Program-made: the position numbers and the translations under genes
Shown: positions 27,049 to 35,224 of the stretch, in pieces
How the letters are laid out: every line of letters starts with the position of its first letter
Numbering within the stretch: the first letter of the stretch is position 1
Notes under the pieces: model-generated
The model's input: only the letters and a program-made list of their open reading frames with translations
Told to the model about the DNA's origin: nothing
Databases searched by the model: none
From: Cumulibacter soli
GTDB lineage: Bacteria > Actinomycetota > Actinomycetes > Mycobacteriales > Antricoccaceae
Direction: 5' to 3'
DNA length: 64,000 bases
NCBI RefSeq assembly: GCF_004382795.1
Contig: NZ_SMSG01000004.1
Location: 186,001-250,000, forward strand

Positions 27049-27128
27049 GTGCCGCCAAAAACGCAGAGAAATCGGTAGGGCATCGCTCTCTGCACGATGC
27101 GCCACCGATTTTGCTGCGTGTTTTGCGG
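27049..27128. repeat. 80-base hairpin-forming repeat, copy A
   Basis: First of two 80-base copies in the clpB upstream region, identical at 78 positions to copy B. Each copy folds on itself: outer arms CCGCCAAAAACGCAG / CTGCGTGTTTTGCGG pair imperfectly, then AAATCGGT / ACCGATTT and GCATCG / CGATGC close around a CTCTCTGCA loop. The family is unknown. Confidence 0.8.
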
Positions 27129-27241
27129 ACTGTGCGCTGTCGAGTGCCCCCATGCGGCGTGTCGTTCAGGGCCAAGGATTCCTGCACTACGGCGATCGCG
27201 TCGACCTGCCGGACAGGCGCGCCGCCCGAGTGCGCCGTCGA

Positions 27242-27321
27242 GTGCCGCCAAAAACGCAGAGAAATCGGTAGGGCATCGCTCTCTGCACGATGCCCCACCG
27301 ATTTTGCTGCGCGTTTTGCGG
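27242..27321. repeat. 80-base hairpin-forming repeat, copy B
   Basis: Second copy, 193 bases after copy A. It differs only at the third base after CGATGC (C for G) and in the right outer arm (GCGCG for GCGTG), which slightly improves the pairing. The flanks also share a GTGCGC-GTCGAGTGCC-like sequence, suggesting the duplicated unit was larger. Confidence 0.8.
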
Positions 27322-27357
27322 CGTGCGCGCTTTCGAGCGCAGTGCCCATTACTTCCG

Positions 27358-27433
27358 GGACTTCGGTCTCCGGCGCGGGCTTCGGTCCGCAGCGCGGACT
27401 TCGGTCTCCGGCGGGGACTTCAGTCTGCAGCGC
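27358..27433. repeat. 19-base tandem repeat, four copies
   Basis: Four head-to-tail 19-base units (27358, 27377, 27396 and 27415), consensus GGRCTTCGGTCTSCRGCGC, with the start of a fifth at 27434. Units 1 and 3, and 2 and 4, are the most alike, so a 38-base dimer probably duplicated. No coding role is apparent. Confidence 0.7.
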
Positions 27434-27443
27434 GGGCTTCGCC

Positions 27444-27475
27444 ATCCGGAGTGGTGAGAGTTCCCCACTCCGGAT
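27444..27475. terminator. 11-bp hairpin downstream of the repeat-bearing membrane-protein gene
   Basis: ATCCGGAGTGG and CCACTCCGGAT pair perfectly across a 10-base loop, about 65 bases past the stop of the minus-strand gene ending at 27542. It is a likely terminator for the merR operon. Confidence 0.6.
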
Positions 27476-27541
27476 CGCCAGGTCCGCTTTCGCCGACGAT
27501 GCCCGCACCTCACGCCAATTAGCCCCAGGTCGCGGCTGCGA

Positions 27542-29038
27542 TCAACTCGGCTGACCGGCGCGCCGGCGGACCTCTTGCAGAAAGGCCTTCGGATCATCGG
27601 CGTACAGCGCGATTGCGTCGACCACCACCGGTCCCCTCGGTACGTCGATGCGCGTCGGTCGTTCGAGTTCGATCAACAGGTTTGTCGCGTCGTTCATCCG
27701 CAGGTAGTACGTCGCCGCGCCGTCCGCGAGCACCAACGGCGGCGCCTTATCGATCCTCGTGGTCGTAGCCCGCTCCACCGAGGTGATCTGCTCCCAGCTG
27801 AGGTCCAGGTCGATCGCGGCGCCGCTACGGACCCGAATCCCAAAGTCCCCAACGGCGTGCGGCCTGTTCAGCAAGCCGGCGACCATCGCGAGTTGCAGGA
27901 CGATGCCGCCGATACCGAGCACGAGCAGCGGGATCCGCACGGCTGTCCATTGGTGTACGGCGACGTCGACCACCACTGTCTCGATCACCGAAACGATCGT
28001 GATGACTATGAAGACCGGCAGGAGTTGTTGGTGATATCCGAATCCGGAGGCTCCACGCGGTATGCGCGGGCGGCGCGCTAGCCATCGCCAGAGATTCACC
28101 ATCCCGGTAATCGTGAGGATCCACGACACATGGACCCATCCGCGGCGCGACAGGTCGTCGCGGGGTGTGGCGACCCCACCCGACTCCAATACCCCGCCGC
28201 GCGGCTCCGAACGCCCGCCGGCGGCGCGAGTCGCCTCGCCCATGCCTACGGCAGAGGACGCACCAAGGGCATCAGCAGCGCGAGTCGCGACGCGCTCGTC
28301 GAGCAAATTCGATCTCCCGTCAGCGGCGTGAGTCATCGCGCCTATGTCGACGGCCGAGGCCGCATCAAGGGTGTTAGCCGAGCGAGTCGCGCCGCTCCTG
28401 TCGACCGACCTCGATCTCCCGTCAGCGACATGAGTCGCCTCGCCCGCATCAACGGCCGAGGCCACATCACCTCCGTCAGCGACTTGAGTCGCGCCGCTCC
28501 CATCGAACGACCTCGATCTCCCGTCAGCGACATGGGTGCACTCGCCCGCATCAACGGCCGGGGCCGCATCACCTCCGTCAGCGACTTGAGTTGCGTCGCT
28601 TCCATCGAGGTCGGACGCGGGGATTGAAGGTCCACGGGCTGCGCTTACCGGTGTCACGGTCTCCGGCGAGGCGTTGCCGACCGATGCGTGAGCTGCGGTC
28701 ACGTTTAACCGAGTGAGGTCTTGCAGCGTCGCATCTGTCGCGATTCGGGGTTCCAAGGTCGCGCTTAGGTCTTGCAGCGTCGCATCTCTCGCGATTCGGG
28801 GTTCCAAGGTCGCGCTTAGGTCTTGCAGTGTCGCGCCTGTCGCGATTCGGGGTTCCAAGGTCGCGCTTAGGTCTTGCAGTGTCGCGTCTGTCGCGATTCG
28901 GGGTTCCAAGGTCGCGCTTAGGTCTTGCAGTGTCGCGTCTTCCCCGCTTCGGGGTTCGAGGGTCACGTTTCCTGCAGTGCTGGTTTCTACGATCGGGCCA
29001 GGGTCAGCGAGCGGGCCGCGCGTCGCGAATGAGCGCAT
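27542..29038 (-). CDS. Membrane protein with two tandem-repeat families in its N-terminal half
   Basis: 498 residues. Residues 26-110 are five 17-residue repeats (consensus TLEPRIATDATLQDLSA); residues 145-280 are four 34-residue repeats (D-S-ATQVADGGDAASAVDAGEATHVADGRSRS type). Then come about three membrane helices (about 302-325, 338-362, 368-390) and a C-terminal soluble domain of about 95 residues with a WEQITSVER...LADGAATYYLRM pattern reminiscent of bacterial PH-like domains. The ATG overlaps the stop of the MerR gene by one base (TGATG), which argues that the repeat-bearing start is real. The alternative is that translation begins near residue 300 and the repeats are dispensable. Family and function unknown. 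Confidence 0.68.
   Translation of the reverse strand: MRSFATRGPLADPGPIVETSTAGNVTLEPRSGEDATLQDLSATLEPRIATDATLQDLSATLEPRIATGATLQDLSATLEPRIARDATLQDLSATLEPRIATDATLQDLTRLNVTAAHASVGNASPETVTPVSAARGPSIPASDLDGSDATQVADGGDAAPAVDAGECTHVADGRSRSFDGSGATQVADGGDVASAVDAGEATHVADGRSRSVDRSGATRSANTLDAASAVDIGAMTHAADGRSNLLDERVATRAADALGASSAVGMGEATRAAGGRSEPRGGVLESGGVATPRDDLSRRGWVHVSWILTITGMVNLWRWLARRPRIPRGASGFGYHQQLLPVFIVITIVSVIETVVVDVAVHQWTAVRIPLLVLGIGGIVLQLAMVAGLLNRPHAVGDFGIRVRSGAAIDLDLSWEQITSVERATTTRIDKAPPLVLADGAATYYLRMNDATNLLIELERPTRIDVPRGPVVVDAIALYADDPKAFLQEVRRRAGQPS
28199..28606 (-). repeat. Four 102-base in-frame repeats
   Basis: Encodes residues 145-280 of the membrane protein as four 34-residue units. The two proximal units are nearly identical and the two distal ones diverged, indicating stepwise expansion. 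Reading frame is kept throughout. Confidence 0.8.
28717..28971 (-). repeat. Five 51-base in-frame repeats
   Basis: Units begin at 28717, 28768, 28819, 28870 and 28921. The first four differ by only a few bases; the last (protein N-terminal) unit is diverged. They encode 17-residue repeats. The near-identity at DNA level, including third codon positions, points to recent duplication and possible copy-number variation. Confidence 0.88.
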
Positions 29039-29883
29039 CAGGACATCCGCCGCAACAGGCGCAGTGCCACCTCGCGCTGGGCCGGATCCGGCACGAAGAA
29101 CACCATGTCCTCAGCCGAGGGCAACTCCGGGATCTCCAGGCCACCCATGCCATCCGCGCCATCCAGACCGTCGGAACCACCCATCGCGTCCACACTCACG
29201 AACATCGCTCGAACGGCGGGAGCGGCAAACATCGCATCGACGAGAGCCGCTATCTCCGGCTCGACATCGCCAACCCGCTTCCCTTCGATAGCGGCGAAGT
29301 CAGCGCCGATGCGCAAGGCCTCCGCGAGTTGGACGGGATCCTCGGCGAGCGCGGCGTACGCCCGCACCATCTCCTCGCGCAACTCTCCCGATAACGCGAG
29401 GACCTCCAGCATCTCCCGATCGCGTTCAATCACCGCGCGCTGCGGCCCCTCAGCCGCGTCGGCAACATGGTCGAGGGCAGCGGACAGCGTCGTCGGCAAC
29501 GCCGACAGTGCCCGCCGCTCATCGACCGCATCGCGAATCTGCGCCAGCGCGGCTAACTGACGATTCAACCGGTCACGTTCGGCTTCAATCGTCATCGCGA
29601 CCAAGGTCAAGTCACGCGATAGCGCAACTGTCGATTCTGCGTCGGGACCATCGGCATCCCGGTCGTCGGCGTCCGACTCGCGCAGGATGTCGGCGACCTT
29701 GCCCAGCGGTACGCCGGCACGGGTCAACCAGGTAATCCGCAGTAGCCGCACCAGGTCCGTGAACTGGTACTCGCGGTAGCCGTTGGATCTACGTTCGGGC
29801 TCTGGCAGCACCCCGAGTTGGTGGTAATGGCGTATGGCGCGAGCCGTCGTACGACCCGCCTGGGCGAACGCTCCGATCTTCAT
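29038..29883 (-). CDS. MerR family transcriptional regulator
   Basis: 281 residues. The N-terminal MerR winged helix-turn-helix is clear (KIGAFAQAGRTTARAIRHYHQLGVLPEPERRSNGYREY, then VRLLRITWLTRAGVPLGKVADIL), followed by the dimerisation coiled coil and a roughly 180-residue effector domain with no cysteine cluster, so metal sensing of the CueR type is unlikely. MerR proteins twist promoters with overlong spacers to activate them. Its own promoter carries a matching palindrome, so it probably autoregulates. It is coupled by TGATG to the repeat-bearing membrane protein, its likely functional partner. Confidence 0.9.
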   Translation of the reverse strand: MKIGAFAQAGRTTARAIRHYHQLGVLPEPERRSNGYREYQFTDLVRLLRITWLTRAGVPLGKVADILRESDADDRDADGPDAESTVALSRDLTLVAMTIEAERDRLNRQLAALAQIRDAVDERRALSALPTTLSAALDHVADAAEGPQRAVIERDREMLEVLALSGELREEMVRAYAALAEDPVQLAEALRIGADFAAIEGKRVGDVEPEIAALVDAMFAAPAVRAMFVSVDAMGGSDGLDGADGMGGLEIPELPSAEDMVFFVPDPAQREVALRLLRRMS

Positions 29884-29896
29884 GCTTCCATGATCA

Positions 29897-29917
29897 ACCT
29901 TGACGCTACGTCAAGGT
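29897..29917 (-). promoter_or_regulatory. MerR-type operator and promoter
   Basis: ACCTTGACG-CTA-CGTCAAGGT is a perfect 9-3-9 inverted repeat, 14 bases before the merR start codon. On the minus strand it overlaps TTGACC (29915-29920) as -35, followed after 18-19 bases by a TGATCA/GATCAT-like -10 (about 29890-29896). The long spacer is typical of MerR promoters. The predicted start coincides with, or lies just before, the ATG, suggesting a leaderless mRNA. Confidence 0.72.
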
Positions 29918-29944
29918 CAATAGCGGAATCGACCTCTCGCGAGC

Positions 29945-31486
29945 CTATTCTGCCGAGGCTTGCCGCAGCAAAAAGCGCTGAACCTTGCCGCTAGGAGTCT
30001 TGGGCAACTCCGTCACAAAGTTCACCTTGCGCGGGTACGCATGCTTCGAATACTGATCGCGCACCAGTCTCTGCAGTTCTTCGGCGAGCTCCGGCCCCGG
30101 CTCAGACCCGGGCATGAGCACGACAAAGGCCTCCACCATCTCGCCGCGTACGCCGTCCGGATCAGGACGCCCCACGACCGCAACCTCGGCGACCGCCGGA
30201 TGCGTGACGAGGACACTTTCCACATCGAACGGCCCGATCCGGTAACCGGCCGCGAGGATCACGTCATCATCGCGCGCGTTGAAGAAGAAGTAACCATCGT
30301 CATCGACCCGGCCGGTGTCGGCGGTCAAGTACCAGGCGCCATCCGCACTGAAGCGTTCAGCGGACTTCGCCGGATCGTCGACATATCCGGAGAACCACAG
30401 TGCGGGGCTGGCCGCGACGTCGATCGCGATCTGCCCGTCGACGATATCGGCGGAGATTCCCGGCAGCGGGATCCCCATCGAACCTTCCTTGAGCGGACGC
30501 GCCACGGCCGGGTGCCACAGGTTGCAAATCACCATGCCAAGTTCCGTCTGGCCGTAGTGATCGCGCACCTCAATACCGAAGTTGGCCTTCGCCCACGACA
30601 CGACATCCGGAGTCAGCGGTTCACCGGCAGAGGAGGCACGGCGCAGCGGGTACGCCGCATCGGCGGAGGAGGCTCGGATCGCGCGGTACATCGTTGGAGC
30701 GCCGCAGAAGTTCGTGACACCGAACTCGCGCATGATCTGCATCGTCTGCACCGGTTCGAAGCCGCCGGTGAACATCAAGCTGGTGCGCTTGGTCAGCATC
30801 GGGCCGATGAGCGAATAGAACAGCCCGTATGCCCAACCCGGATCGGCCGCGTTCCAGAAGACGTCATCCTCGGCAACATCAAGCGCGTAGTGCAGATATG
30901 AGTGAAAAGTAGCCAACGCGCGGGTAGGGATCGGCACGCCCTTGGGCTTGCCGGTCGTTCCGCTGGTGTAGAGCTGCAGGAAAATCCCGTCGCCGCCAAT
31001 AGCGACACCCTTCGCGATCGGCTCAGCGTCCTTCGCCGACACAACGAGTTCATCGACGTCCAGGACCTCGACGTCCAGCGGATCGACTTTCTCGCGCTGC
31101 GTGGCATCGGTAATCAACTGCCGCGCGCCGGAACCCTCAACGCGCATGGCGATCGCGCCGGTCGCGAAGGCAGTGAACAGCGGGACGTGCACCGCCCCGA
31201 GTCGCCACAGCGCCAGCAGCGCGACGACGAGTTCCGGGCGCTTACCGAGCAGAACCGGCACGCGGCTGCCTTCGGTGACGCCGCGCCGCGCGAGCACCGT
31301 CGCCAGACGCCGTGATGCATCAGCCAGTTCTCCGTAGGTGACGCCGTACGACGACAGATCCTCATCGACAACGGTGAAGGCGCGGTCCGCGGCGGGATGC
31401 CGATCACACAAGAGGTGCGCGATATCGGCGTCGGGCGCGCCGTACGTCGCCATCCACTCCTGCAACTGCTGATCTGTTCCGGTCAT
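29945..31486 (-). CDS. AMP-forming acyl-CoA synthetase (acetate/short-chain type)
   Basis: About 513 residues. It activates a carboxylic acid to acyl-CoA through an acyl-AMP. Motifs: P-loop YTSGTTGKPKGVP, DHYGQTELG (A5), the WYLTADTGRVDDDGYFFFNARDDDVI hinge and the C-terminal catalytic Lys in KTPSGKVQRF. Segments such as WNAADPGWAYGLFYSLIGPML and FCGAPTMYRAIR resemble acetyl- and medium-chain acyl-CoA synthetases. ATG at 31486 has AAAGGGGTGG upstream; the longer frame to 31570 is not supported. It is a single gene between merR and the M13 peptidase; its substrate is not predictable. Confidence 0.88.
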   Translation of the reverse strand: MTGTDQQLQEWMATYGAPDADIAHLLCDRHPAADRAFTVVDEDLSSYGVTYGELADASRRLATVLARRGVTEGSRVPVLLGKRPELVVALLALWRLGAVHVPLFTAFATGAIAMRVEGSGARQLITDATQREKVDPLDVEVLDVDELVVSAKDAEPIAKGVAIGGDGIFLQLYTSGTTGKPKGVPIPTRALATFHSYLHYALDVAEDDVFWNAADPGWAYGLFYSLIGPMLTKRTSLMFTGGFEPVQTMQIMREFGVTNFCGAPTMYRAIRASSADAAYPLRRASSAGEPLTPDVVSWAKANFGIEVRDHYGQTELGMVICNLWHPAVARPLKEGSMGIPLPGISADIVDGQIAIDVAASPALWFSGYVDDPAKSAERFSADGAWYLTADTGRVDDDGYFFFNARDDDVILAAGYRIGPFDVESVLVTHPAVAEVAVVGRPDPDGVRGEMVEAFVVLMPGSEPGPELAEELQRLVRDQYSKHAYPRKVNFVTELPKTPSGKVQRFLLRQASAE

Positions 31487-31594
31487 AGCCACCCCTTTGT
31501 CCCGCTGAACTCGGCCAATTCTCCCCCATCCAAGCGCCGCTCGTCGAGCGGCGTTCGCCCTCTGGACCATGCCGGCGCCGAGGGCAACGAGCGG

Positions 31595-33523
31595 CTACCA
31601 GATGCGGACGCGATCGGAGGGGTCGAGCCAGAGTCCGTCGCCGGCACGCGTGCCGAATGCTGTGTGGAACTCGTCGAGATTCCGCACGATGTTGGCGCGG
31701 AACTCCGGCGGACTGTGCGGATCGATCGTCAAGAACTGAAGTTCCTGCTCAGTACGCCGTTTCGTGCGCCACACGTACGCCCAGTTGGTGAAGAGTCGCT
31801 TCGACCCCTCGATATCAGCGAGATCACCATCGTGCGGTGCGCCCAACGAAATCTGGTAGGCCTTGTGACCGATCGTGAGCCCACCCAGGTCGCCAATGTT
31901 CTCGCCTACGGTCAGAGCTCCGTTGACTTTTTCATCGGGCAGGTTGCGCGGCGAGAAACCGTCGTACTGCGCGATAAGTGCCTTCGACTTCACCTCGAAT
32001 GCGGCCTTGTCGTCGGGGGTCCACCAGTCGTTGAGGTTCCCGGCGCCGTCGTACTGCGCACCTTGGTCGTCGAAGCCGTGCCCGACCTCGTGGCCAATCA
32101 CCGCGCCGATACCACCGTAATTCTCGGCGGGATCGGCGTCCGGTGCGAAGAACGGCTTCTGCAGGATGCCCGCCGGGAAGCAGATCTCATTGGTGCCTGG
32201 GTTGTAGTACGCGTTTACGGTCTGCGGCAGCATGAACCATTCGTCGCGATCAACCGGCGAGCCGATCTTCGCTAATTGCCGGTCGGTCTCGAAGGCTTCT
32301 GCCGCGGCGACATTGCCCATCAGATCGTCCGCGCGGACCTGCAGTGCCGAGTAATCGCGGAACTTTTCGGGGTAGCCGATCTTCGGCCGGAACGTCTCGA
32401 GCTTCTCGAACGCGCGCTGCTTGGTCTGCTCGGTCATCCAGTCGAGGGCCTCGATCGACACCCGGTAGGCCGTCAGCAGGTTGGCGACGAGTTCGTCCAT
32501 CAGCTCCTTCGAGCGGGGCGGGAAGTGTCGGGCCACGTATTGCTCGCCGACGGCCTCGCCGATGGATCCCTCGACGAAAGAGACCGCGCGCTTCCAGCGA
32601 GCGCGCAACTCAGGCGTGCCCGACAGGGTACGGCCATAGAAGTCGAAGTTCGCTTCGACGAACTCGTCGGTGAGATACGGCGCCGCGGAGCGCAATACCC
32701 TGCTGAGCAGGAATGCTCGCGTCTGTTCAATCGGGGTCTGCGCCAGCACCGCCGAGAGGTGCTCCACGTAGGACGGCTGGCGGACGCAGACCTCGGCAAG
32801 CGTTTGCTCGTCACCACCGAGCGCTGTGATGTAGCCGTGCCAGTCAAAGTTCGGCCCGAGAGCGGTGAGTTCGTCGTACGACTTCAGGTTGTACGTCTTC
32901 TGCACATCGCGGGTGTCCGCGCGCTCCCAGTGACCTGCCGCGAGTTTGGTCTCCAACTCGAGCACCAACGCGGCGGTACCGGCAGCATCGTCGATACCGC
33001 CGAGCGTGAACATCACCTGCAGGTACTCGGCGTACTTCGCACGGATCTCGGCGAACTTGTCCTCGCGATAGTAAGACTCGTCCGGTAGCCCGAGCCCGCC
33101 CTGCGTCACGTGCACGAGGTAGCGGTCCGAGTTTCGGTCGTCGGTGTCAATGTAGGAGCCGAACAGGCCCGATCCACCCACGCGCTCCAGTTCACCAAGG
33201 AACCGCGCCACACCCTGGACGTCCTCGATCTCGCCCACAGCCGCAATCGCCGGGGCGATCGGCTCAATCCCGCGCTTGTTCACCTGTTCGGTGTCCATGA
33301 ACGACGCGTACAGCGCGGCGATCTTCGCGCCGTTCTCGCTCAAAGTTCCCGGGTCGGCGTCCGCCAGATCCTGGATGATTTCGCGCACCTGCTGTTCCGC
33401 GGTGTCAGCAAGTTGCACGAACGGACCCCAACTGGAGCGGTCACTCGGGATCTCGACAGTATCGAGCCACTGACCGTTGACGTGACCGAACAAGTCGTCC
33501 TGGGGTCGAATATCGGTGTTCAT
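31595..33523 (-). CDS. M13 family (neprilysin/PepO-type) zinc metallopeptidase
   Basis: About 642 residues, full length for the family. The zinc site is IGHEVGHGFDDQGAQYD (HExxH with the catalytic Glu) and GENIGDLGGL (third ligand Glu and the stabilising Asp). The substrate-binding NAYYNPGTNEI and the C-terminal tail ending RVRIW are typical. No signal peptide is seen, so like several actinobacterial members it may be cytoplasmic or exported without one. It should cleave short peptides. ATG at 33523 has GAGGG upstream; other starts exist up to 33583. Confidence 0.92.
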   Translation of the reverse strand: MNTDIRPQDDLFGHVNGQWLDTVEIPSDRSSWGPFVQLADTAEQQVREIIQDLADADPGTLSENGAKIAALYASFMDTEQVNKRGIEPIAPAIAAVGEIEDVQGVARFLGELERVGGSGLFGSYIDTDDRNSDRYLVHVTQGGLGLPDESYYREDKFAEIRAKYAEYLQVMFTLGGIDDAAGTAALVLELETKLAAGHWERADTRDVQKTYNLKSYDELTALGPNFDWHGYITALGGDEQTLAEVCVRQPSYVEHLSAVLAQTPIEQTRAFLLSRVLRSAAPYLTDEFVEANFDFYGRTLSGTPELRARWKRAVSFVEGSIGEAVGEQYVARHFPPRSKELMDELVANLLTAYRVSIEALDWMTEQTKQRAFEKLETFRPKIGYPEKFRDYSALQVRADDLMGNVAAAEAFETDRQLAKIGSPVDRDEWFMLPQTVNAYYNPGTNEICFPAGILQKPFFAPDADPAENYGGIGAVIGHEVGHGFDDQGAQYDGAGNLNDWWTPDDKAAFEVKSKALIAQYDGFSPRNLPDEKVNGALTVGENIGDLGGLTIGHKAYQISLGAPHDGDLADIEGSKRLFTNWAYVWRTKRRTEQELQFLTIDPHSPPEFRANIVRNLDEFHTAFGTRAGDGLWLDPSDRVRIW

Positions 33524-33727
33524 GCCCTCGCGGGCGTCATCAAGAATGCTCACCCCGATGACACTAGTTCGATCCGGCGACACACGCTGGCGTCCTCGCT
33601 GCCGATCCGGTTCGAAACGAGCTCCCAGCGCCGTGACGAGTGGATTATCCCGATGCCTCGTCCCTCAAAGCCTGTTTTGAACCGCAGGTCAGCCGATCTG
33701 GTCGCGACGCGGGCATAGCATCGCGAT

Positions 33728-34159
33728 ATGACTTCCGCTGAGTTCGATCCTGCAGACCTCCTCGCAGCCAGCCGCATCGGCGTACTCGCCACCATCAAGG
33801 TAAACGGCATGCCGCAACTGTCGCCCGTCACCCCGTACTTCGACAGGGACGCTGGGGTGATCCTCATTTCGGTGACCGAGGGCCGCGCCAAGACCGCCAA
33901 TCTGCGCCGGGACCCGCGTGCAGCACTAGAAGTGACCAGCAAGGATGGCTGGGCGTGGGCTACTGCGGAAGGACCGGTGACACTCACGGGACCGGGCTTG
34001 TCGCCCGACTCTGCCGAGGTCGAAGCTCTGGTCGATTACTACCGACGCGCTGCCGGTGAACATCCCGATTGGGACGAGTATCGCCGCGTGATGGTCGCTG
34101 ATCGGCGCGTGCTGCTGACGTTGCAGGTCACCCGGACGTACGGCGACAAGATTCGCTGA
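33728..34159 (+). CDS. PPOX-fold flavin/F420-dependent oxidoreductase
   Basis: 143 residues of the pyridoxamine-phosphate-oxidase-like split-barrel fold (LLAASRIGVLATIKVNGMPQLSPVTPYFD, ISVTEGRAKTANLRRDPRAALEVT, VARRVLL-type ending with LLTLQVTRTYG). In actinobacteria, proteins with this pattern are usually F420-dependent, though FMN-dependent ones look similar. The reaction is unknown. It reads divergently from the M13 peptidase and convergently with the quinone oxidoreductase. No strong ribosome-binding site precedes the ATG, so the mRNA may be leaderless or weakly translated. Confidence 0.82.
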   Translation: MTSAEFDPADLLAASRIGVLATIKVNGMPQLSPVTPYFDRDAGVILISVTEGRAKTANLRRDPRAALEVTSKDGWAWATAEGPVTLTGPGLSPDSAEVEALVDYYRRAAGEHPDWDEYRRVMVADRRVLLTLQVTRTYGDKIR

Positions 34160-34170
34160 CCCGACCCCCG

Positions 34171-34204
34171 TCAGCCACGCCCGGCTCGGCCGGCGCGTGG
34201 TTGA
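34171..34204. terminator. Hairpin after the PPOX gene
   Basis: TCAGCCACGC pairs with GCGTGGTTGA (one G-T mismatch) around a GC-rich loop, 11 bases after the stop. It lies between convergent genes. Confidence 0.55.
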
Positions 34205-34214
34205 CGAACGGGTG

Positions 34215-34240
34215 GCGGCACCGCTCAGGTTCGGTGCCGC
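34215..34240. terminator. Hairpin after the quinone oxidoreductase gene
   Basis: GCGGCACCG-CTCAGGTT-CGGTGCCGC is a perfect 9-bp stem, four bases past the stop of the minus-strand gene. It could serve both convergent genes. Confidence 0.62.
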
Positions 34241-34243
34241 GAG

Positions 34244-35212
34244 TTAGTCCTTGATTCGGACGACGGACTTGCCGAGAGTCTTGCGGTTATCCATGTCGAT
34301 CAGGGCCTGACCGAACTCCTCCATCGCGTAGACCTTGCCGATCGGTGGCTTGATCTTGCCACTCGCCATATGCGGCATCAGGTCTTCCCACTGCTGACGT
34401 TGGAAGCCGGGCGTGATCGCTGCGAACGCCCCCCAGCCGACACCGCGAACGTCGATGTTGTTCAGCAGGAGGCGGTTCACCTTGACCTCGGGGATGCCCT
34501 GGCCACCGGCGAAACCGACCACCATCAACCGTCCCTGCGGCGCGAGCGAGCGCAGCATGTCGGTGAAGATATCGCCGCCGACCACGTCGATGATCATGTC
34601 GACGCCACGGCCGTCGGTCAGACGCTTGGCCTCATCCTTGAAGCCGTCCAGCAGGATCGCCTCATCTGCGCCGGCGTCGCGGGCTACCTGCGCCTTCTCC
34701 TCATTGGAGACAAGCGCGATCACGCGGGCGCCGTATACCTTGGCGACCTGGATCGAGGCGGTGCCGACGCCCCCCGCGGCACCGTTGACCATCACGGTCT
34801 CGCCTTCTTTGAGCTCACCGCGCTCGACGAGGGCGAACTGGGCCGTGAGGTAGTTCATTGGCAGCGCGGTCGCCTCCTCGAAGGAGATCGCATCCGGCAG
34901 CGGGAACACCGAGGAGGCCTTAATCGCAACGCGTTCTTGCGCACCACCGTGCGAACTGGCGCCGACGACTCGCTGGCCTGCCTTGAAGCCGTTGCCGTCC
35001 GCAACGACGTACCCGGCGTAGTCCGCACTCAGGGTGAACGGAGGCTCCGGCTTGACCTGGTACATGTTTCGGCTCAGGAGCAGGTCCGGGAATGCGACAC
35101 CTGCACGGTGGACGTCGATCAAGACTTCGTCCGGGCCGGCCGTCGGCTCGGGGATGTCGTTGATGACCAGGGCTTCGGGACCGTCATAGTTGACTACTTG
35201 AACAGCACGCAT
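34244..35212 (-). CDS. NADPH:quinone oxidoreductase (medium-chain, zinc-free)
   Basis: 322 residues. The N-terminal GroES-like domain (DEVLIDVHRAGVAFPDLLLSRNMYQV) lacks the catalytic-zinc Cys, and the nucleotide-binding motif NGAAGGVGTASIQVAKVYGARVIALV is followed by DAGADEAI. This is the QOR (zeta-crystallin) branch, which reduces quinones or enoyl compounds with NADPH. A TetR-type palindrome lies just before its start, so regulation by a TetR repressor encoded elsewhere is likely. Confidence 0.9.
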   Translation of the reverse strand: MRAVQVVNYDGPEALVINDIPEPTAGPDEVLIDVHRAGVAFPDLLLSRNMYQVKPEPPFTLSADYAGYVVADGNGFKAGQRVVGASSHGGAQERVAIKASSVFPLPDAISFEEATALPMNYLTAQFALVERGELKEGETVMVNGAAGGVGTASIQVAKVYGARVIALVSNEEKAQVARDAGADEAILLDGFKDEAKRLTDGRGVDMIIDVVGGDIFTDMLRSLAPQGRLMVVGFAGGQGIPEVKVNRLLLNNIDVRGVGWGAFAAITPGFQRQQWEDLMPHMASGKIKPPIGKVYAMEEFGQALIDMDNRKTLGKSVVRIKD

Positions 35213-35224
35213 GACCCGAGGTTA

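Larger units (their letters stand above)
26981..27541. other. Repeat-rich intergenic region with no gene
   Basis: About 560 bases between the HAIR element of clpB and the end of the repeat-bearing membrane-protein gene. It contains two copies of the 80-base hairpin element, the 19-base tandem array and a terminator hairpin. Open frames here have no ribosome-binding site or recognisable protein features and are read as chance. Confidence 0.7.

Noticed and set aside
27049-27321. Resemblance of the 80-base repeats to Illumina adapter sequence
   Set aside because: Parts of the repeat match adapter sequence at only about three quarters of positions over about 20 bases. Real contamination would be exact, and both copies form a long natural-looking dyad.
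26979-27597. Several open frames in the intergenic region upstream of clpB
   Set aside because: They run through hairpins and tandem repeats on both strands, lack start signals, and resemble no protein family.
28717-28971. Possible CRISPR array
   Set aside because: The 51-base units are directly adjacent with no spacers and keep an open reading frame; no cas genes are nearby.
28130-29394. Plus-strand repeat-containing open frames opposite the membrane protein and merR
   Set aside because: They are the reverse reading of in-frame coding repeats, without ribosome-binding sites. The minus-strand frame is supported by coupling to merR.
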